The notes: generated by a model from the sequence alone, not told the origin. A stretch of 64,000 nt of DNA from Cylindrodendrum hubeiense (GCA_014621425.1 JAANBB010000002.1:486425-550424), one strand, 5' to 3'. Shown: positions 12,042 through 24,349, counted from the first letter of the stretch. Made by a program: numbers and translations.

Positions 12042-13314
12042 GATGAAGATGAGATGGTGAAGAAAGTGTGTTCGAAATGAAGAAGAGTGAATATCAGCCG
12101 GCTGGGGGTAAGCAATAGAGGGAATACTACAGACGTTGATTGAGAAATATCTGTGCTCTTGATAGGCTCAATATCTGTTTGCCGAGGCAGCCGATGGCTT
12201 TCGGAGATAAGTTCAGGATCAACCTCCATATCCTCACTAGGTTAGTCACATCGCCATTTGAAAAGAGGATACAAAAGTGAATTCCCTCAGGGGTGGATTA
12301 ACAGACGAATCATGCGTCATGACCCATGCTGGAGCCGAGATAACCCCCGCCATTTCAATCTCGTGAGCTTACTTTCCTGACTAAAAGTAGTAATTAGCAG
12401 GTGAAGACATTCGTACTAATGCGTATGGAGAGCCCGTTCAAAAGTTTTATCAGGGCGAAAGACCCCACATTGCTCATCCCCTGCCTAGTACCTAAGATTC
12501 ACGGAGGGATGTGTCGTTTGTTCTTCTATGATAAGAGTGTTGGCAGCTTACCACGCCATTCAATTGCCCAGGGGTCGTGCTGCCATCAAGACGTTTTCGA
12601 CAAGGTACGCAAATTACAACAGCCCAAGCAAGGTCTGATCATATGGCCCGTCGGCCCTATTTCCTAATAAGGTCGGATGTGGCTGAAACCACCATGGGTG
12701 GACACTCCACAGTCTGCTCCATATATGCAGAATCACAACCAACACACTTCGCTAGTCACCAGCGTACCACTGCTACGTAGTATTTGCACGGAGAGGGAAA
12801 AGGAATACACCCTGGAACCAACAACACAATCTAGGCTGAACATAACCAACAGGTAGGTAGACCAGCTTGTGACAAATCAATGCTCTGCATTTATTGGGCC
12901 TGTAATTTCGGTTCTTGTCTCCTGAATAGTCACGATGTTACTCACCGAGTCATTTCGATAGAGCTAAGGCTGCATCTATCTCTAATGGCTTGGATTTCCG
13001 GTCCAGCCGAGAGATGGCATACCTCTTGTGAATATTAATGGGCCAATTTAATCTTAATTGAGAGGACCCGCGTTCGGTAATCCATAGCAGTAGTTCTCAA
13101 GCCGCCGGGCGTTGATGGAGACACAAGCTATCGGGCTAGGGTAGCTCGGGTGCTCGATGTCATATCGAAGGCACTCAGGTCCAGTGAACATCGCGGCAAG
13201 TTGAGAATATATATATTTGATCCAGATTCCAACTCAGTAAGGTATTCACTTATTCTTTTCCTACCTCCCGCCTGTTAGAATCGTTTTGACATCTACGATC
13301 TATGCCACATTGTT
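12042..13314. promoter_or_regulatory. divergent promoter region between LysM gene and chitinase
   Basis: This 1.27-kb spacer separates the start codons of the minus-strand LysM gene and the plus-strand chitinase, so both could be controlled from it. A TATA-like run (ATATATATAT, about 13208–13217) sits about 100 bp before the chitinase start. Short open frames inside have no protein-like features. Co-regulation is inferred from layout only. Confidence 0.45.
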
Positions 13315-16300
13315 ATGGCGTCCCTGGCAAGACAACCTGCTTTATTCCTTATATTCCTCTCCTTTCTTCTTTTCCAAAACATTCAACATGTACATGCATC
13401 TGCCTTGGGTAGCTATCATGGTCATCTGCATTCTCGTGTCGTGAAGGGTACCCGAGATAACCTCCCGAGAGCTCTAACTCCCCGCGAGACCACTGCAGCC
13501 ACATCTGGCCAGGGAGACTACACTTGTGGTCCAGATAAGCCATGCTACAACGGTGCCTGCTGTGGTATTGACGGATGGTGTGGATATGAAACGACATACT
13601 GCGGGGATGGCTGCCAGTCGAACTGTGATGCCAAAGCAGAGTGTGGCCAATACGCTGTGTCGCCAGGCCAGACATGTCCTCTGAATGTATGTTGCTCCGA
13701 GTTTGGTTTCTGTGGTACTACCGCCGATTTCTGCAGTGACGGATGCCAGTCAAACTGTTATCAGCCCAAACCATCGGCTGGCAGTTCAAACTCGCAGCAA
13801 CGGGTCATCGGTTATTGGGAGGCATGGAACTCACAGCATCCTTGTGGAACCATGACCGCCGGTGCGATTCCTGCCACTCTCCTTACACATTTGAATATTG
13901 CCTTTGGATATATCAGTCATGATCTCAAAATCACTAATATGGATGGTATCTCATCGGAGATGTATAAGAATATTGGCAATATTAAATCTAGGAACCCCGA
14001 CCTTAAGATTCTAATTGCTCTAGGCGGATGGACATTCAGTGACCCAGGCACTTGGCAGAGCGTCTTTCCAGATGTTGTTTCTAGCCAGGTGAATCGGGAC
14101 ACCTTTATTCAAAACCTCCTCGGCTTCCTTTCTGAGTATGGCTACGACGGAGTCGATTTTGACTGGGAGTACCCTGGTGCAGACGATCGAGGCGGTTCCG
14201 ACGTGGATGCTGCAAACTATGTTGCACTTCTGCAGGAATTACAAGCTGCTATCGAGTTGAGCGGGAAAAGTTACATTGTCACCTTTACGGCTCCAACATC
14301 ATATTGGTATCTACGACACTTCGACTTGAAGAATATGGAAAAGTATGTTAACTGGATTAACCTTATGTCTTATGATCTCCATGGTGTTTGGGATGGCGAC
14401 AATCCTATTGGAAGTCAGGTTCTTGCCCACTCCAACCTCACCGAGATTGACATTGCACTTGATTTGGTGGGTAATGAGGATCGGCTTGCCTGTGAAATCT
14501 TCGCTAAACAGTTAAATCTAGTTCTGGAGAGTTGATATCGATCCATCAAACATTGTTCTCGGGCTCGGTTTCTACGGAAGGTCTTTTACCTTGGCAGATG
14601 CTTCATGTTGGAAGCCTGGTTGCGCGTTCAGCGGCCCTGGAGCTGCAGGTCCATGCACTAACACCGAGGGAATTCTCTCGTACCGAGGTGAGGAAACCAC
14701 CAACCCTTGGTGGAAATGAAGAAAAGCTCTGACAGGTCTCATGCACAGAAATTACGGATATTTTGGCCAACACTGGGGCTACCTCCTATTTGGATAAGGA
14801 TGCTGCGGCTCGTTATCTCGTGTATGATGATGACAGCTGGATCTCGTAAGCAGTTCCTTGGTCTCTAATCTAAGGCTAGTGCCAAAACTTATGATCTCCA
14901 TAGGTTTGATGATGTCGACACGATCAAGTCCAAGGTCGACTACGCAAATAAGATGGGCCTCTCTGGTCTGATGGTTTGGGCTATCGATCTTGATGACAAT
15001 GGCCTTACTGCTCTAAGAGCTGTTTCTGGTAGAGAGTACACCGGCGGATCTCAAACCCCATTTACGCTTGTTGACATCGAAAAGTTGTTTCCCACTGAGA
15101 TGCTTCCGGCAGAAGACGATGCCCTCAATTATGGCTTAATCAACTTCGGCGGTTCAGCGAATTCGGGTCAAATGGACCCCAGCAACACAGCCTTTGGCTT
15201 CATTCTCATCACCGGCGAGCCATTTGCTGTTACGCAGCTGAGAAAGCGAGACGATCAACCTGATCCTTTTGTCTTCATTGACTGTCCTGAAAATGTTACT
15301 GATCGGCCCAAGAACGAGACACAAAAGGCTAGGGTTGTCTGCCTAAGTGAAGATGTGAAAGGATGCTTCCGTCTCTTGGAGCGAGGTGTTAAGGGAACAA
15401 TTGTCGAGATGCCAGATAATGTAAGTTTTTGTTCATTATCTTTCTTCTTTTGACAATCTCGATGAGCCAATATCACGTCACTATGCTGATCAATATTCAC
15501 AGTGCGCTCCAAATACATTTGCTAGGGCAATTTCTCTTGAGACTTCAGCGGGTAAGTCAACACTGTCATGCGGCGAGGCGTCATACTAAATGATGGAAGA
15601 CCAGGAGGTGCCCGACGAATTAGAGAAGCTCGCTCATACATCACAAATTCTTGAGTTCTCGTTTGACTTCGACATGAACCTTGCTCGAAGAGATACAGAC
15701 AAGTCCAATATTCGTATAGACTACTCCAATGCCCAAGGCTACTGGGATGCTGTGGTCGATGCCCCAGGTATCCAATCCCGCGACCTCGGCACACTCAATG
15801 AGAGATACTTTGCACCACTCAACCAAGACTGGAGAGAGCTATTTCAAGAATCGGACAAATATGAATGGAGGTCACAAGACGCCGAAAAGATTCAAGAGGA
15901 CATCAGTGCTCCCTTGTTTTGGGAGACTGTAGAGGACTGTCCAATTGATGGCGAGGAGTATGGAGAGGGCGTCGGAGGCTTTGTCACAGGAACCGTTGAC
16001 GCTGAATTTTACTATGGATTTTCCTTAGTGGTAAGCAATCCCTTCTCGTTACTATATGATGAAATCTGACCACAATGTTTAACATAGGCAAGCCTGACTT
16101 CGGATTCTTTTGACGTGAAGCAAGCCAACGGATTCCTCAAAGTGAAGGGAGAAAGCGATCTAACCTTTGGGATTGGAGGGATTGGCGAGATGGACATCGC
16201 CAAGGCTAAAAAGGGCAACCCGATGACAGTGGGAGGCACTGGGTTCACTCTTGCCGGGCCTTCAGTTGACGTCAACGGTGTAGCTGCATGGGTTGATTTC

Positions 16301-18660
16301 ACCCCATTTTTCAAAGTCGACTATCAGATAGCCACCTTCAATGGGGCAGATCGCGATGATTTTATCGACAGTGCGGCCCCCCTCAATGGGCATCTTAAAA
16401 CTCGCGTCATTTCCGATTTTGGAGACTTCGAATCGGTTTTCCCGGAACCAGATCAGGAAGACGGCTTGCTGGCCGAAGACAAGCGCGACAAGAACGAGAT
16501 TGACATCTCAGATGATAACATCCTATACGGCAGTACCGAAGATGGCGGTAAAATCACACTCGGCACATATTTAACTTTCGGGTTGAGTCTATCACTTAAT
16601 TTCCTTGACGACGCTGATTCTGGCAAGACGAAGACGATTGACCTTCCGGAAGTAAGTGCTTTTGTGAGACATACGAGCGAAGAATACCAGACTAACAATA
16701 TAGATGTCCATAGTGCATAACACGATGGCACAGTTCAAATTCTTTTCGGACAGCGGGCCATGTACAAGTTACGATATCTCGTAAGGGAATACAATACCCT
16801 ACCAGTCATGGCGATCAACTTCTGACCAAACAGAACACACATTTTCCAAACTGTTGAGAATTCGTAAGTTCATTAAATTTGACAAACGAACAGGATCAAT
16901 CCAATAACACATTTAATAGAGACAGTGTTGGATGGGAGAATCACGGGTTAGCTAACCTCGCTTACGATATGGTATGTATTTCCTTGCTTCAGTTTGCCGA
17001 GAATCACTAACATTTTATAGCAATCGCCGAGCAGTGGAGATGTATGCTATGCTGATGCAGACACAATCACTAAGAGGGCCGGCAAACGTCTTGCTGGATG
17101 GGACTGGCCCTCAGGGGGAAGTGCAAAACTCGAAGACGCATTGGGCTACGAAGCTGATATATATGTGAACAAACGGTTGAAGGCGGATTGCAGTGAACAG
17201 CCATCTTGTGCGACATGCTTCGATGGAGAAACGCCGGGCAATTGTTGTGGCTGCGTCTCTATGGACGAATTGCATGGCTACGGAGATATTGAAGCGTGCG
17301 AGACTTGTGATGGTGACGATGGGACCTGGCCAGGAACTGGAGTCGCTTCAAGGAGAGACATCAGCAAGGAACTAGCCATTGACGCAAACCCCGACACCTC
17401 CTACCACGAGTTACATCAGCGTGAGTCTGGCTCAGCAACCATATCAGTCAAATATGTCAGTATCTGCACAACGCGGTTCTGGGTCAGAGAGCCATATCGC
17501 TATCCCGCCTTTCCAGCAGACCCAACTTGGCCATGGGAGAATATCAACAGCAACAAGTGGGAGGATATTAGCCGATACTGGGGCAATGCGTCGGCTGACT
17601 GCTCGAACTGGGATGTGACGGATTTGACGACGGCTGATACCGTCAACTTGGCAAGTGGGACTACAGTTAGGGCCAAGTACCAAAGTACGCACCTTCAACC
17701 ACCCCATTATCGACCATATGCAGTTGCTAACAGCTCTCTCTAGCTGAACACGTTTTTGAGGGTCAGGTACTTGGCGACTTTTTCTCCCGTTGGCTAGCCA
17801 CGGGCACATTCAGAGGCCAAACTCCCGCTCCGATAAGTCCTAAAGGGAAGGTTAATTGCAAGTGGATAAGTAAATGGATTCTCAGGGAAGAGACACACTA
17901 TCCATGGGAACTTAACCAGCAGGCGGATAGTTTTATTCATATGTTGTTGGCTGAGCTGGGCAATGAGTCTCATCTAGACCGCCTAGCTATTTATTTGGCG
18001 CGGCCGAATAGGAAGAAAGGAACTGTGAGGGGCCTATTAACTTTGAATTCTCACCGTCAGGCTGACACATTCTAGATGTTCTCCGGCAAACAACCAACGA
18101 GCGAGATCAAGTACAAGTCGATGAGCAATGATGAACAACTTCAGTCCGTTAAAGAACTCGGTAAGCGTCTCCTACAATAGGCCCAAACTTTTCCCAGAGG
18201 CCCATAATGTTCTCTAACTCTTTACTCCTAGGGATGACGTTCTCATACCTGAACAACAAGGATGTATGGAAGGCGTTCTGTGCCACATACGAAGCGATTT
18301 ACGAACATTTCGGTGATTTCGACGCCTGGTATACCACGAACCGCAATGGAGACACAGACATTTCCCTGCAGCCAGAGTGGAATAAATATGTTCGCGCAGT
18401 GTTGGATTCGTTGGTTAGCCGATCCCGCGCCTCATTTGATATGATGGAGGGCTATAAGAAGTAGGTTATGCTTTTCTCCCACCTAACCTTGGACTTCCGA
18501 TACTTGCCTCGGAACACAATTACAATCAATATTATAATACTGACATTTAATTTCCAGGGCTGTGGATTCTACTCATAAGCCGTTCTGGAACAAGTGGCAG
18601 ACCAATCTTTCAAACCGAGCGAGTATTAAGATAGATGGGACATGCCCGAACCTAGATTAG
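13315..18660 (+). CDS. subgroup-C (killer-toxin-like) GH18 chitinase, 1,498 aa
   Basis: Fifteen exons: 13315–14466, 14522–14687, 14749–14845, 14904–15420, 15503–15551, 15600–16030, 16088–16651, 16704–16780, 16834–16863, 16920–16971, 17021–17684, 17744–18024, 18076–18160, 18232–18460, 18558–18660. All junctions keep frame. A signal peptide (residues 1–29) and a propeptide-like basic stretch lead to two Cys-rich chitin-binding type-1 modules (about 71–104 and 110–148). The GH18 barrel follows from about 161, with LIALGGW and the catalytic DGVDFDWE (278–285) intact. The rest of the barrel (GFYGRSF, GLMVWAIDLDD) is recovered across exons 2–4. A long C-terminal half has a Cys-rich DCSEQPSCATC region. 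It should hydrolyse chitin outside the cell. In this family (related to yeast killer-toxin α/β subunits) roles in self or foreign cell-wall attack are discussed. No inactivating change seen. Confidence 0.93.
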
Positions 18661-19050
18661 TTAAAGAGTTGGGGGAAATAGTATCGCTGCACCTTGCTGC
18701 TTTGCTGAAGTGGAAATAAACTGGAAGATGTTGTAAGCTGGACTCTTTTATGTTGTAAGGATCTTTAGAATGAGATTACTAGAGCCTTAACGCTCCTTTT
18801 CTCACTATACTTAGGTACAGCCTCAATATCTCAACTAGACAGTTATAAATCAGTTAATTAATTATAGGTCTATTAGATCAAGGTCTTAGATTCATTTGAT
18901 CAACCATTCAGTCGGGCACTCAGTCAAATAATATTGTTTCAACATTATTTTTCTTTCTCCCACTCTTCCTACTGAAAGGAAATACTATAGATATTTAAAT
19001 AATGACATGACTTATAGAAACTTTGAAGCACGAGTATATTTAACCAAAGC
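18661..19050. other. convergent 3' intergenic region
   Basis: The chitinase and the next gene (minus strand) converge here. The region is AT-rich with no coding content, consistent with 3' untranslated sequence from both sides. Confidence 0.5.
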
Positions 19051-21673
19051 CTACCCTTCATTTTTACAATTAGTGCAGTAGTCCATTACCACACTACATG
19101 AGTTTGAAAGCTCAATATGCCCGCACATCCAGATATTGTCTACCGACTTAGCTGTCTCGCGCCTGTATTCCGAGTGTTAGTATGGGTTCCGGTATGATAG
19201 AAATGGGGAAATTATATAACTTACGCTTCCTTAATGAGCTTGCCACTCATGCCAATACCATAGTCATCGCAGCTAAACTTTGCAATACAAGCGGCCTGGC
19301 CAAAAGAGGCAGCTATTAGGATGCCCTTCTTCGAGCGGCTGTAGCGGGTAGTATAGCCCGTGTAGATGACATCATCCTCAAATTCGTCGATGGCCCGGTT
19401 GCAGGCCTCGCCTAGACCTGTCTTAGAGAGGCCATCGCTAGTGCCGCACTGGCCCGAGCCGTCATTATCCACAGCAGTCTGGGTTGGCACTGGCGTCGAG
19501 ATAGTTGAGGCCTCGCCGAGGCCGATTGTTTGAGTGACTTTAATACCAGTATAGACCACACCGTACTGAATAGAGTAGGATGACCAAGCCAGAACGGTAC
19601 CGGCGATAGTTTGGGTAACAGGCTCCATGATGGGCGCGTCGGTTGGGGCAGGTGCGTCGGTTACCGGGTTAATTGTAGCTGGATACTCCGTGTAGGCAGC
19701 GCATTGGCCGTCAACTAACGTGGTCGTAGCAACATATTGCGTGCCATCAACAGTAGTAACGCACTGGCAATAAGCTGATGGGACACTAGGTCCTCCGTAG
19801 ACAAGACAGGGGTAGTAAGTGCGGGTTGGTTCAGTTGAAGTTGCCTCAGGGGTGGTGGTGATGAGCCCAGACGATATAGGAGTTCCCGTGGTGATAGTAT
19901 TGGAGGACTCGTCTGACGAGGATCTGGTCATTGTGACTAACGTGCTTGGCGTTGTTGTAGGGGCTGGCGTCTCGGTCTCCTCGGTGGTTGTAGGCACTTC
20001 GGAGGTTGCGTCGGTGACGGCGGTCGGAGTGCCGGCGGTCGGAGTGCCGTTCTCGCTGATTGCATCTGAGGTGTCGGAGGAGGCTTCCGTGCCGGTAGAG
20101 GTCTCACTGGTTGCGCCCGGGGTATTGGAGGGGGCGCCCGTACCGGTAGAAGTCTCGCTGGTTGCGCCTGGGGTATTGGAAGCGGCGTTCGTGCCGGTAG
20201 AAGTCTCGCTGGTTGCGCCCGGGGTGTTGGAGGGTGCGCCTATACCGGTAAAAGTCATGCTTCCAGTTGTCACCCCAGTATATTCAGGGAAAGGTATCGT
20301 CATTTTGGGAGTGTTGTTGGATTCGCCGGCAACATCAATGGTCGTTCGCATTTGGCACTCCCCAGACGTAGTAGTGGTGGTCTCAGCTTCGGTTGTGGTG
20401 CTGACATCCTCGGTTTCAGTCTCAGTCTTGTCTGTTTTGGTTTCTTCATCTTCTTCCTCCTCGCTTTCCTCCTCGAGATCCTTGTTGCTTTCGGTGAGAC
20501 TGGCCACAATGGGAGCAATGCCATCAACAAGACCGTCAGTAACATTTTTCGTGACGTCCTCAAGCTCGGAGATGGCGCAAGACAGCGTGTTGATAACGGT
20601 AGACACAATGCCAGATACCAAGTCACCAAGACCTCTCTTCTTGCCATTGCAGGGAGAGGACTCGGAGCCTCCAAGGTCCTTGATGGCACCCTTGATACCA
20701 TTAATAAGGTTGTTGACCTTATCCAGAGTGTCAGTCTTGAGATTGACAGGATCCTTGGTCCAGGCATTGATGATGGGAATGATAATGGCTATCTGCGAGC
20801 TGTATTCAGATGCAGTGGCGGTCGCCTGAGCAATGGCAGCCGTTGTTCCGCTGGGTGGCGCTGTCACGGGTGCTGACGAGGTAGGCACGCTAGTCTCCGT
20901 CGTTGATTGTGGGAAGGTCTCAGTTGTGCCACTGCCAGTGGTGACGTCTATAGGAGTAGCAGTCAAGCTTTGTTCAGTCACAGAAGTGGCGGTATCGGTC
21001 TCGATACCGGTGCTGACAGTGGTGTCGCCGATAGTTGTATCACCGACGCTGCTGGTTGGAGTATCGGTGCTTGCAATCCAATCCGTGCTGGTCAGCACAT
21101 CGATACTAGTTGGGGTGCCAGTGCTGATGATAGTGTCGCCGATCGTTGTGTCGACAATAGTTGCATCACCGATGCTGCTAGTCGGAGTATCGGTGCTGAC
21201 AGTGAGAATATCGGTGCTGGTACTTTGAATCAAATCCGTGCTGCTCAGCACGTCACTACTAGTCGGGGTACCAGTGCTAATGATTGTGTCGCTAATGATT
21301 GTGTCGACGATGGTTGCGTCACCGATGCTGCTAGTCGGAGTATCGGTACTGACAATGAGAATATCAGTGCTGCTCAGCACGTCGCTGCTGGTCGGAGTAT
21401 AGGCAGGGACAACGTCAGTTGACAGCGTAGCAGTGCCATTGACAGCGCGCCTAAAGATTCGGGACTGATCAACACTGCGGAACAATTAGCTTGTGTTTGA
21501 TAACCGGTATACTGAAGACGAAATTGACGGATCTAGCGGCATCGGTGAGGGAGGAGAGGAACCAACCTAGCAGCACCATCAGCCACGGGAGCAGCAGATG
21601 TAAACTGGGCTACCAAAGACAGGACGAGGAAGCCGATGCCAGACGGCACAGATGAGTCTGTTGGGTGCCACAT
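19051..21673 (-). CDS. secreted Ser/Thr-rich (mucin-like) protein with Cys-rich C-terminal domain, 822 aa
   Basis: Minus-strand exons 21673–21567, 21474–19225 and 19162–19051. Both introns have GT–AG ends and the frame closes to 822 aa. Exon 1 encodes a signal peptide (IGFLVLSLVAQFTSAAP). The N-terminal third is built of about three long repeats (…TDTPTSSIGDATIVD…). A central segment (about 245–345) is less repetitive, with a helical-looking stretch and an acidic run (EEESEEEEDEETKTDK). Next come four copies of a 17-residue unit (GAPSNTPGATSETSTGT). The C-terminus changes character: about 150 residues with conserved-looking Cys and aromatic residues, ending FSCDDYGIGMSG, then MCGHIELSNSCSV and DYCTNC. 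Repeats suggest O-glycosylation and a wall or surface location. I do not recognise a named domain. Position next to the chitinase suggests a cell-wall-related role (inference). Confidence 0.8.
20070..20260 (-). repeat. four tandem 51-bp coding repeats
   Basis: Four adjacent copies of a 17-codon unit within the Ser/Thr-rich gene. The first three are nearly identical and the fourth is degenerate (EASSDTSDAISENGT). Such repeats commonly vary in number between strains. Confidence 0.75.
20990..21425 (-). repeat. three imperfect long coding repeats
   Basis: The N-terminal part of the Ser/Thr-rich protein contains about three imperfect units sharing TPTSS(I/V)GD and IISTGTPTS, followed by DVLSSTD-type segments. 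They are visible at DNA level as repeated stretches on the plus strand. Confidence 0.7.
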
Positions 21674-22136
21674 AATGAATGAAGAAGCTAGCCCGATCTG
21701 AGAGTCCAAGGTTGGCAGATACTGAGACTACGTATCAGCGGGTGCAGGACACAAAAGACTTTAAGTAAAAGCGCAAGATGGCCTGCGGCGATGAGCCTCT
21801 ACTATTCCTTTTCCGCTGACAATCTTCCAAATCTTGACTTGCGAGTACGTACCTGCGAGATGCTACGCACTATGGCAGATCCGTTTTTTTTTAAATTATG
21901 TGGGGACAGACGGATCCATCATCCATCGAAAGGATTGTGAGAGTCGACAAACAGGACAAGATTACTGTCCAGTCTCTGTTCCTGGAGGATTCCGTTTCAG
22001 GGCTGATCCGCTGGGAGCCGTCTGTGCCGCTAGAGCACACACTCATAGCATCCATCTCACAGCGCGCGATTCACAGTGGACTATAGGGCTGAATCAGGTC
22101 CCGTTTCAGATTGTAGCATCAACACCAGAAATCGGT
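21674..22136. other. 5' intergenic of the mucin-like gene
   Basis: Upstream region of the Ser/Thr-rich gene. A 142-aa plus-strand open frame overlaps it but has no recognisable features, so I do not annotate it. Confidence 0.4.
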
Positions 22137-22566
22137 CAAGGATCTGGCTCCTGCGCGTGCCGCTTAGCCTTGTTTCCCCATAAAAAAAGCATGCTCTCGC
22201 AAGGCAACCAGATGAAATGTGCAAGGATTCAACGCCTACGTCCCAATCGCGCTACTACGTAATTAAAGGCAACACTCGAAGGATCCGACTTCCGCACACA
22301 CTCAGGTGAACCTTGTTTCATCCTACACTCAAGTCCTCATATGTGCATGGATTCAATGCCTGAATCTCATCTGTCTTTGACCTGCATTGGATTTAAATGA
22401 GCTCATCAAAGGAAACATCGGAAGGATCCGACTGCCGCACACACTTAGGTGAGCCTTGTTTTACTTTACACTTATCTCCTCGTATATGCATGGATTCAAT
22501 GCCTGTATCGCACTCCGCTTTGACCTGCCCTGGATTTAGATGAGCTAGAGCTAATTAAACGTACCG
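22137..22566. repeat. tandem repeat of about 143 bp, three imperfect copies
   Basis: Units begin near 22137, 22278 and 22421 with AAGGATC(C/T)G-like starts, and a partial further start lies at 22567. Shared landmarks per unit are CCTTGTTT, then GGATTCAA(T/C)GCCT, and, in the last two, TTTGACCTGC and GATGAGCT. The second and third copies match best; the first is more diverged. They lie 190–620 bp before the start codon of the kinase-like gene, so a promoter role is possible. Confidence 0.75.
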
Positions 22567-22754
22567 GAAGGATTTGATGACCGGATCCTACCTACCCGAA
22601 CATCTTTACAGCTGTGGCTTTGGTAAATCGGGGCCAAGACGTAAATGGAATTTCATAAGCCGCTGTTAAATAAAAGCACCACCCCGAAAATAGCCAGTGA
22701 CCACTGAAGCGAGGTTGCTGGTATTCTCTGCACCTGTCCGAATCGTCACCGACA

Positions 22755-23869
22755 ATGACTTTCTTGAGTCGCTTTTCTTTCGCCCTAACGGGCTTGTGTT
22801 TTTTCCTTGCAACCAGTGTCACTGCTGATGCCGCACTCGTCAAGCGTGAACCGGACTTCATTGAGAATTGGCCTCTATACAAGAGATATAACGCTATAAT
22901 CGAGGACATTGGGGGGTTTGACGTCCCTGCCGTCCCTGGCGTTACAGTGGCACAGTTCGACAAGGACACGGGGACGCTGAAATGGACCTGCCACACGTTG
23001 GTACTGGGAGACGTCGTTACAAAATTCACTTCCATCATTCAAAAGGCCTCGCTCGATCCTTACGCTGATCCTACCGTGATCACGAAGCGAAGCTCTAGCG
23101 AGAAAACCCAGGTCCTTTACGGTGCCAGATTGCAACAGAGCATCGACAACGAGAACGTTCTTCCCGTTATCGACTACGTCATTACGGAAGGTGATGCTAC
23201 TACCGTACCTCCTACTCGAGCCTTCGGGTGGTCCATCATGCCTTACGTCTCTGAAGGCTCATTGGAAACCAACTTCGGTGCCTATTCGGATCAAAACTCA
23301 GTAAATACCGCATTCAAGCAAATTCTGAATGCGGTGGCTGCTGTTTCAGCCGCGGGCATCATCCACCGTGATCTCAAGCCTGAAAACTTCCTCAAGGACG
23401 GCGATACGCTGAAACTGATGGATTTCGATCAATCACTGGAGACCGCCACCTCAATGCAGTATGACGTTGGTACGGCATCATACATTGCCCCAGGTATGTA
23501 ATTTTTGCTTTTACTCATAATTCTAATTTTAACACAACCGTTTTAGAAATCATCGCAATGAAGACTGAGACCGGATTCGAATATGACACCAAGGTGGACA
23601 CATTCTCGACTGCGATGACCTTCATGGTCTTGTCTGTGTCAGAAGTTCAGGACTCAACCACGCGCTTCCAGTTGTGGAAAGACGTCATTGAGCCCGATGG
23701 CGCCCTGTGGCCCTCAGCCGAGAAGATAGCGGATGTTCTAAGGAACAGAAACTATCCCGTGTTCACCGACAATGATAGCCTTCTCACAGTGCTTTCAAAG
23801 GCTCTATGCAAGTCAAGTGAGCGCTACACACCGCAAGAATTCCAGTCGGCCTTCAATGCAGTGGTATAA
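22755..23869 (+). CDS. secreted protein-kinase-like protein, 353 aa
   Basis: Exons 22755–23493 and 23547–23869 (53-nt intron), 353 aa. The N-terminus is a good signal peptide (FALTGLCFFLATSVTADA) followed by a Kex2-like LVKR site near residue 31. The C-terminal lobe of a eukaryotic protein kinase is clear: HRDLKPEN (204–211) with catalytic Asp206, DFD (223–225) in place of DFG, and GTASYIAPE as activation/APE segment (about 240–248). The N-lobe is divergent: I cannot place a glycine-rich loop with confidence, and the only VAIK-like lysine is in TVITKRSS. It is shorter than most cytosolic kinases and has no transmembrane segment after the signal, so it should enter the secretory pathway. It could be an active extracellular kinase or a pseudokinase. 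It is transcribed away from the Ser/Thr-rich gene. Confidence 0.85.
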
Positions 23870-24349
23870 TGTGATTTCTCAAGGGTATCTACTACCGAAG
23901 AGTAGGAAATCAATGTTTAGGCTATTAGAGCTTTTGCATTCTCAATAGAGCTTTTTCTGTATATAAGATTATTGTCTCGCTCTCTCGGTAAATGAATTAT
24001 CTGTTGCTCCTTCATTAAGATACGAGATTGCGATGGAGAACCCAAGTAAAGAGCGCTCAGCTCGACTCACAGGTATCACAGTAGCAGCTGCGACATATTT
24101 CGCTGGATAAAGGCAGAGTCATGGGTAGAGATCTTACACAGCACATGTCTACCTAACAATGAATATAAAGAAGTTATAGCACTGGTGATAAGTTAATGAT
24201 TCCGCGTGTAGGCAAGAGTGATGACAGCAATTCACATGGCTTCGAGTTATACGAGCAGAAAATGACTTCAGTAATTCCTGCAACGAATTTGTTTCATTTA
24301 ATTACATAACGACCAACATAGGTACAAAATCCACTACTTCATTCGAGAT
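23870..24349. other. 3' intergenic, nothing recognised
   Basis: Convergent gap between the kinase-like gene and the minus-strand ADF-H-like gene. I see no coding sequence. Confidence 0.5.

Noticed and set aside
12401..12780. Short plus-strand frames in the LysM/chitinase spacer
   Set aside because: No signal peptide, domain or splice structure. Better explained as promoter sequence.
13315..18660. Reading the chitinase locus as several separate genes
   Set aside because: Although the open frames are broken up, all fourteen introns have GT–AG ends and every phase matches, giving one continuous 1,498-aa protein.
19819..20829. 336-codon plus-strand open frame rich in Val/Ser
   Set aside because: It is the antisense shadow of the Ser/Thr-rich repeats of the minus-strand gene. 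The signal peptide, introns and Cys domain all support the minus strand.
21834..22262. 142-codon open frame upstream of the tandem repeat
   Set aside because: It has no recognisable features and runs into the repeat unit.
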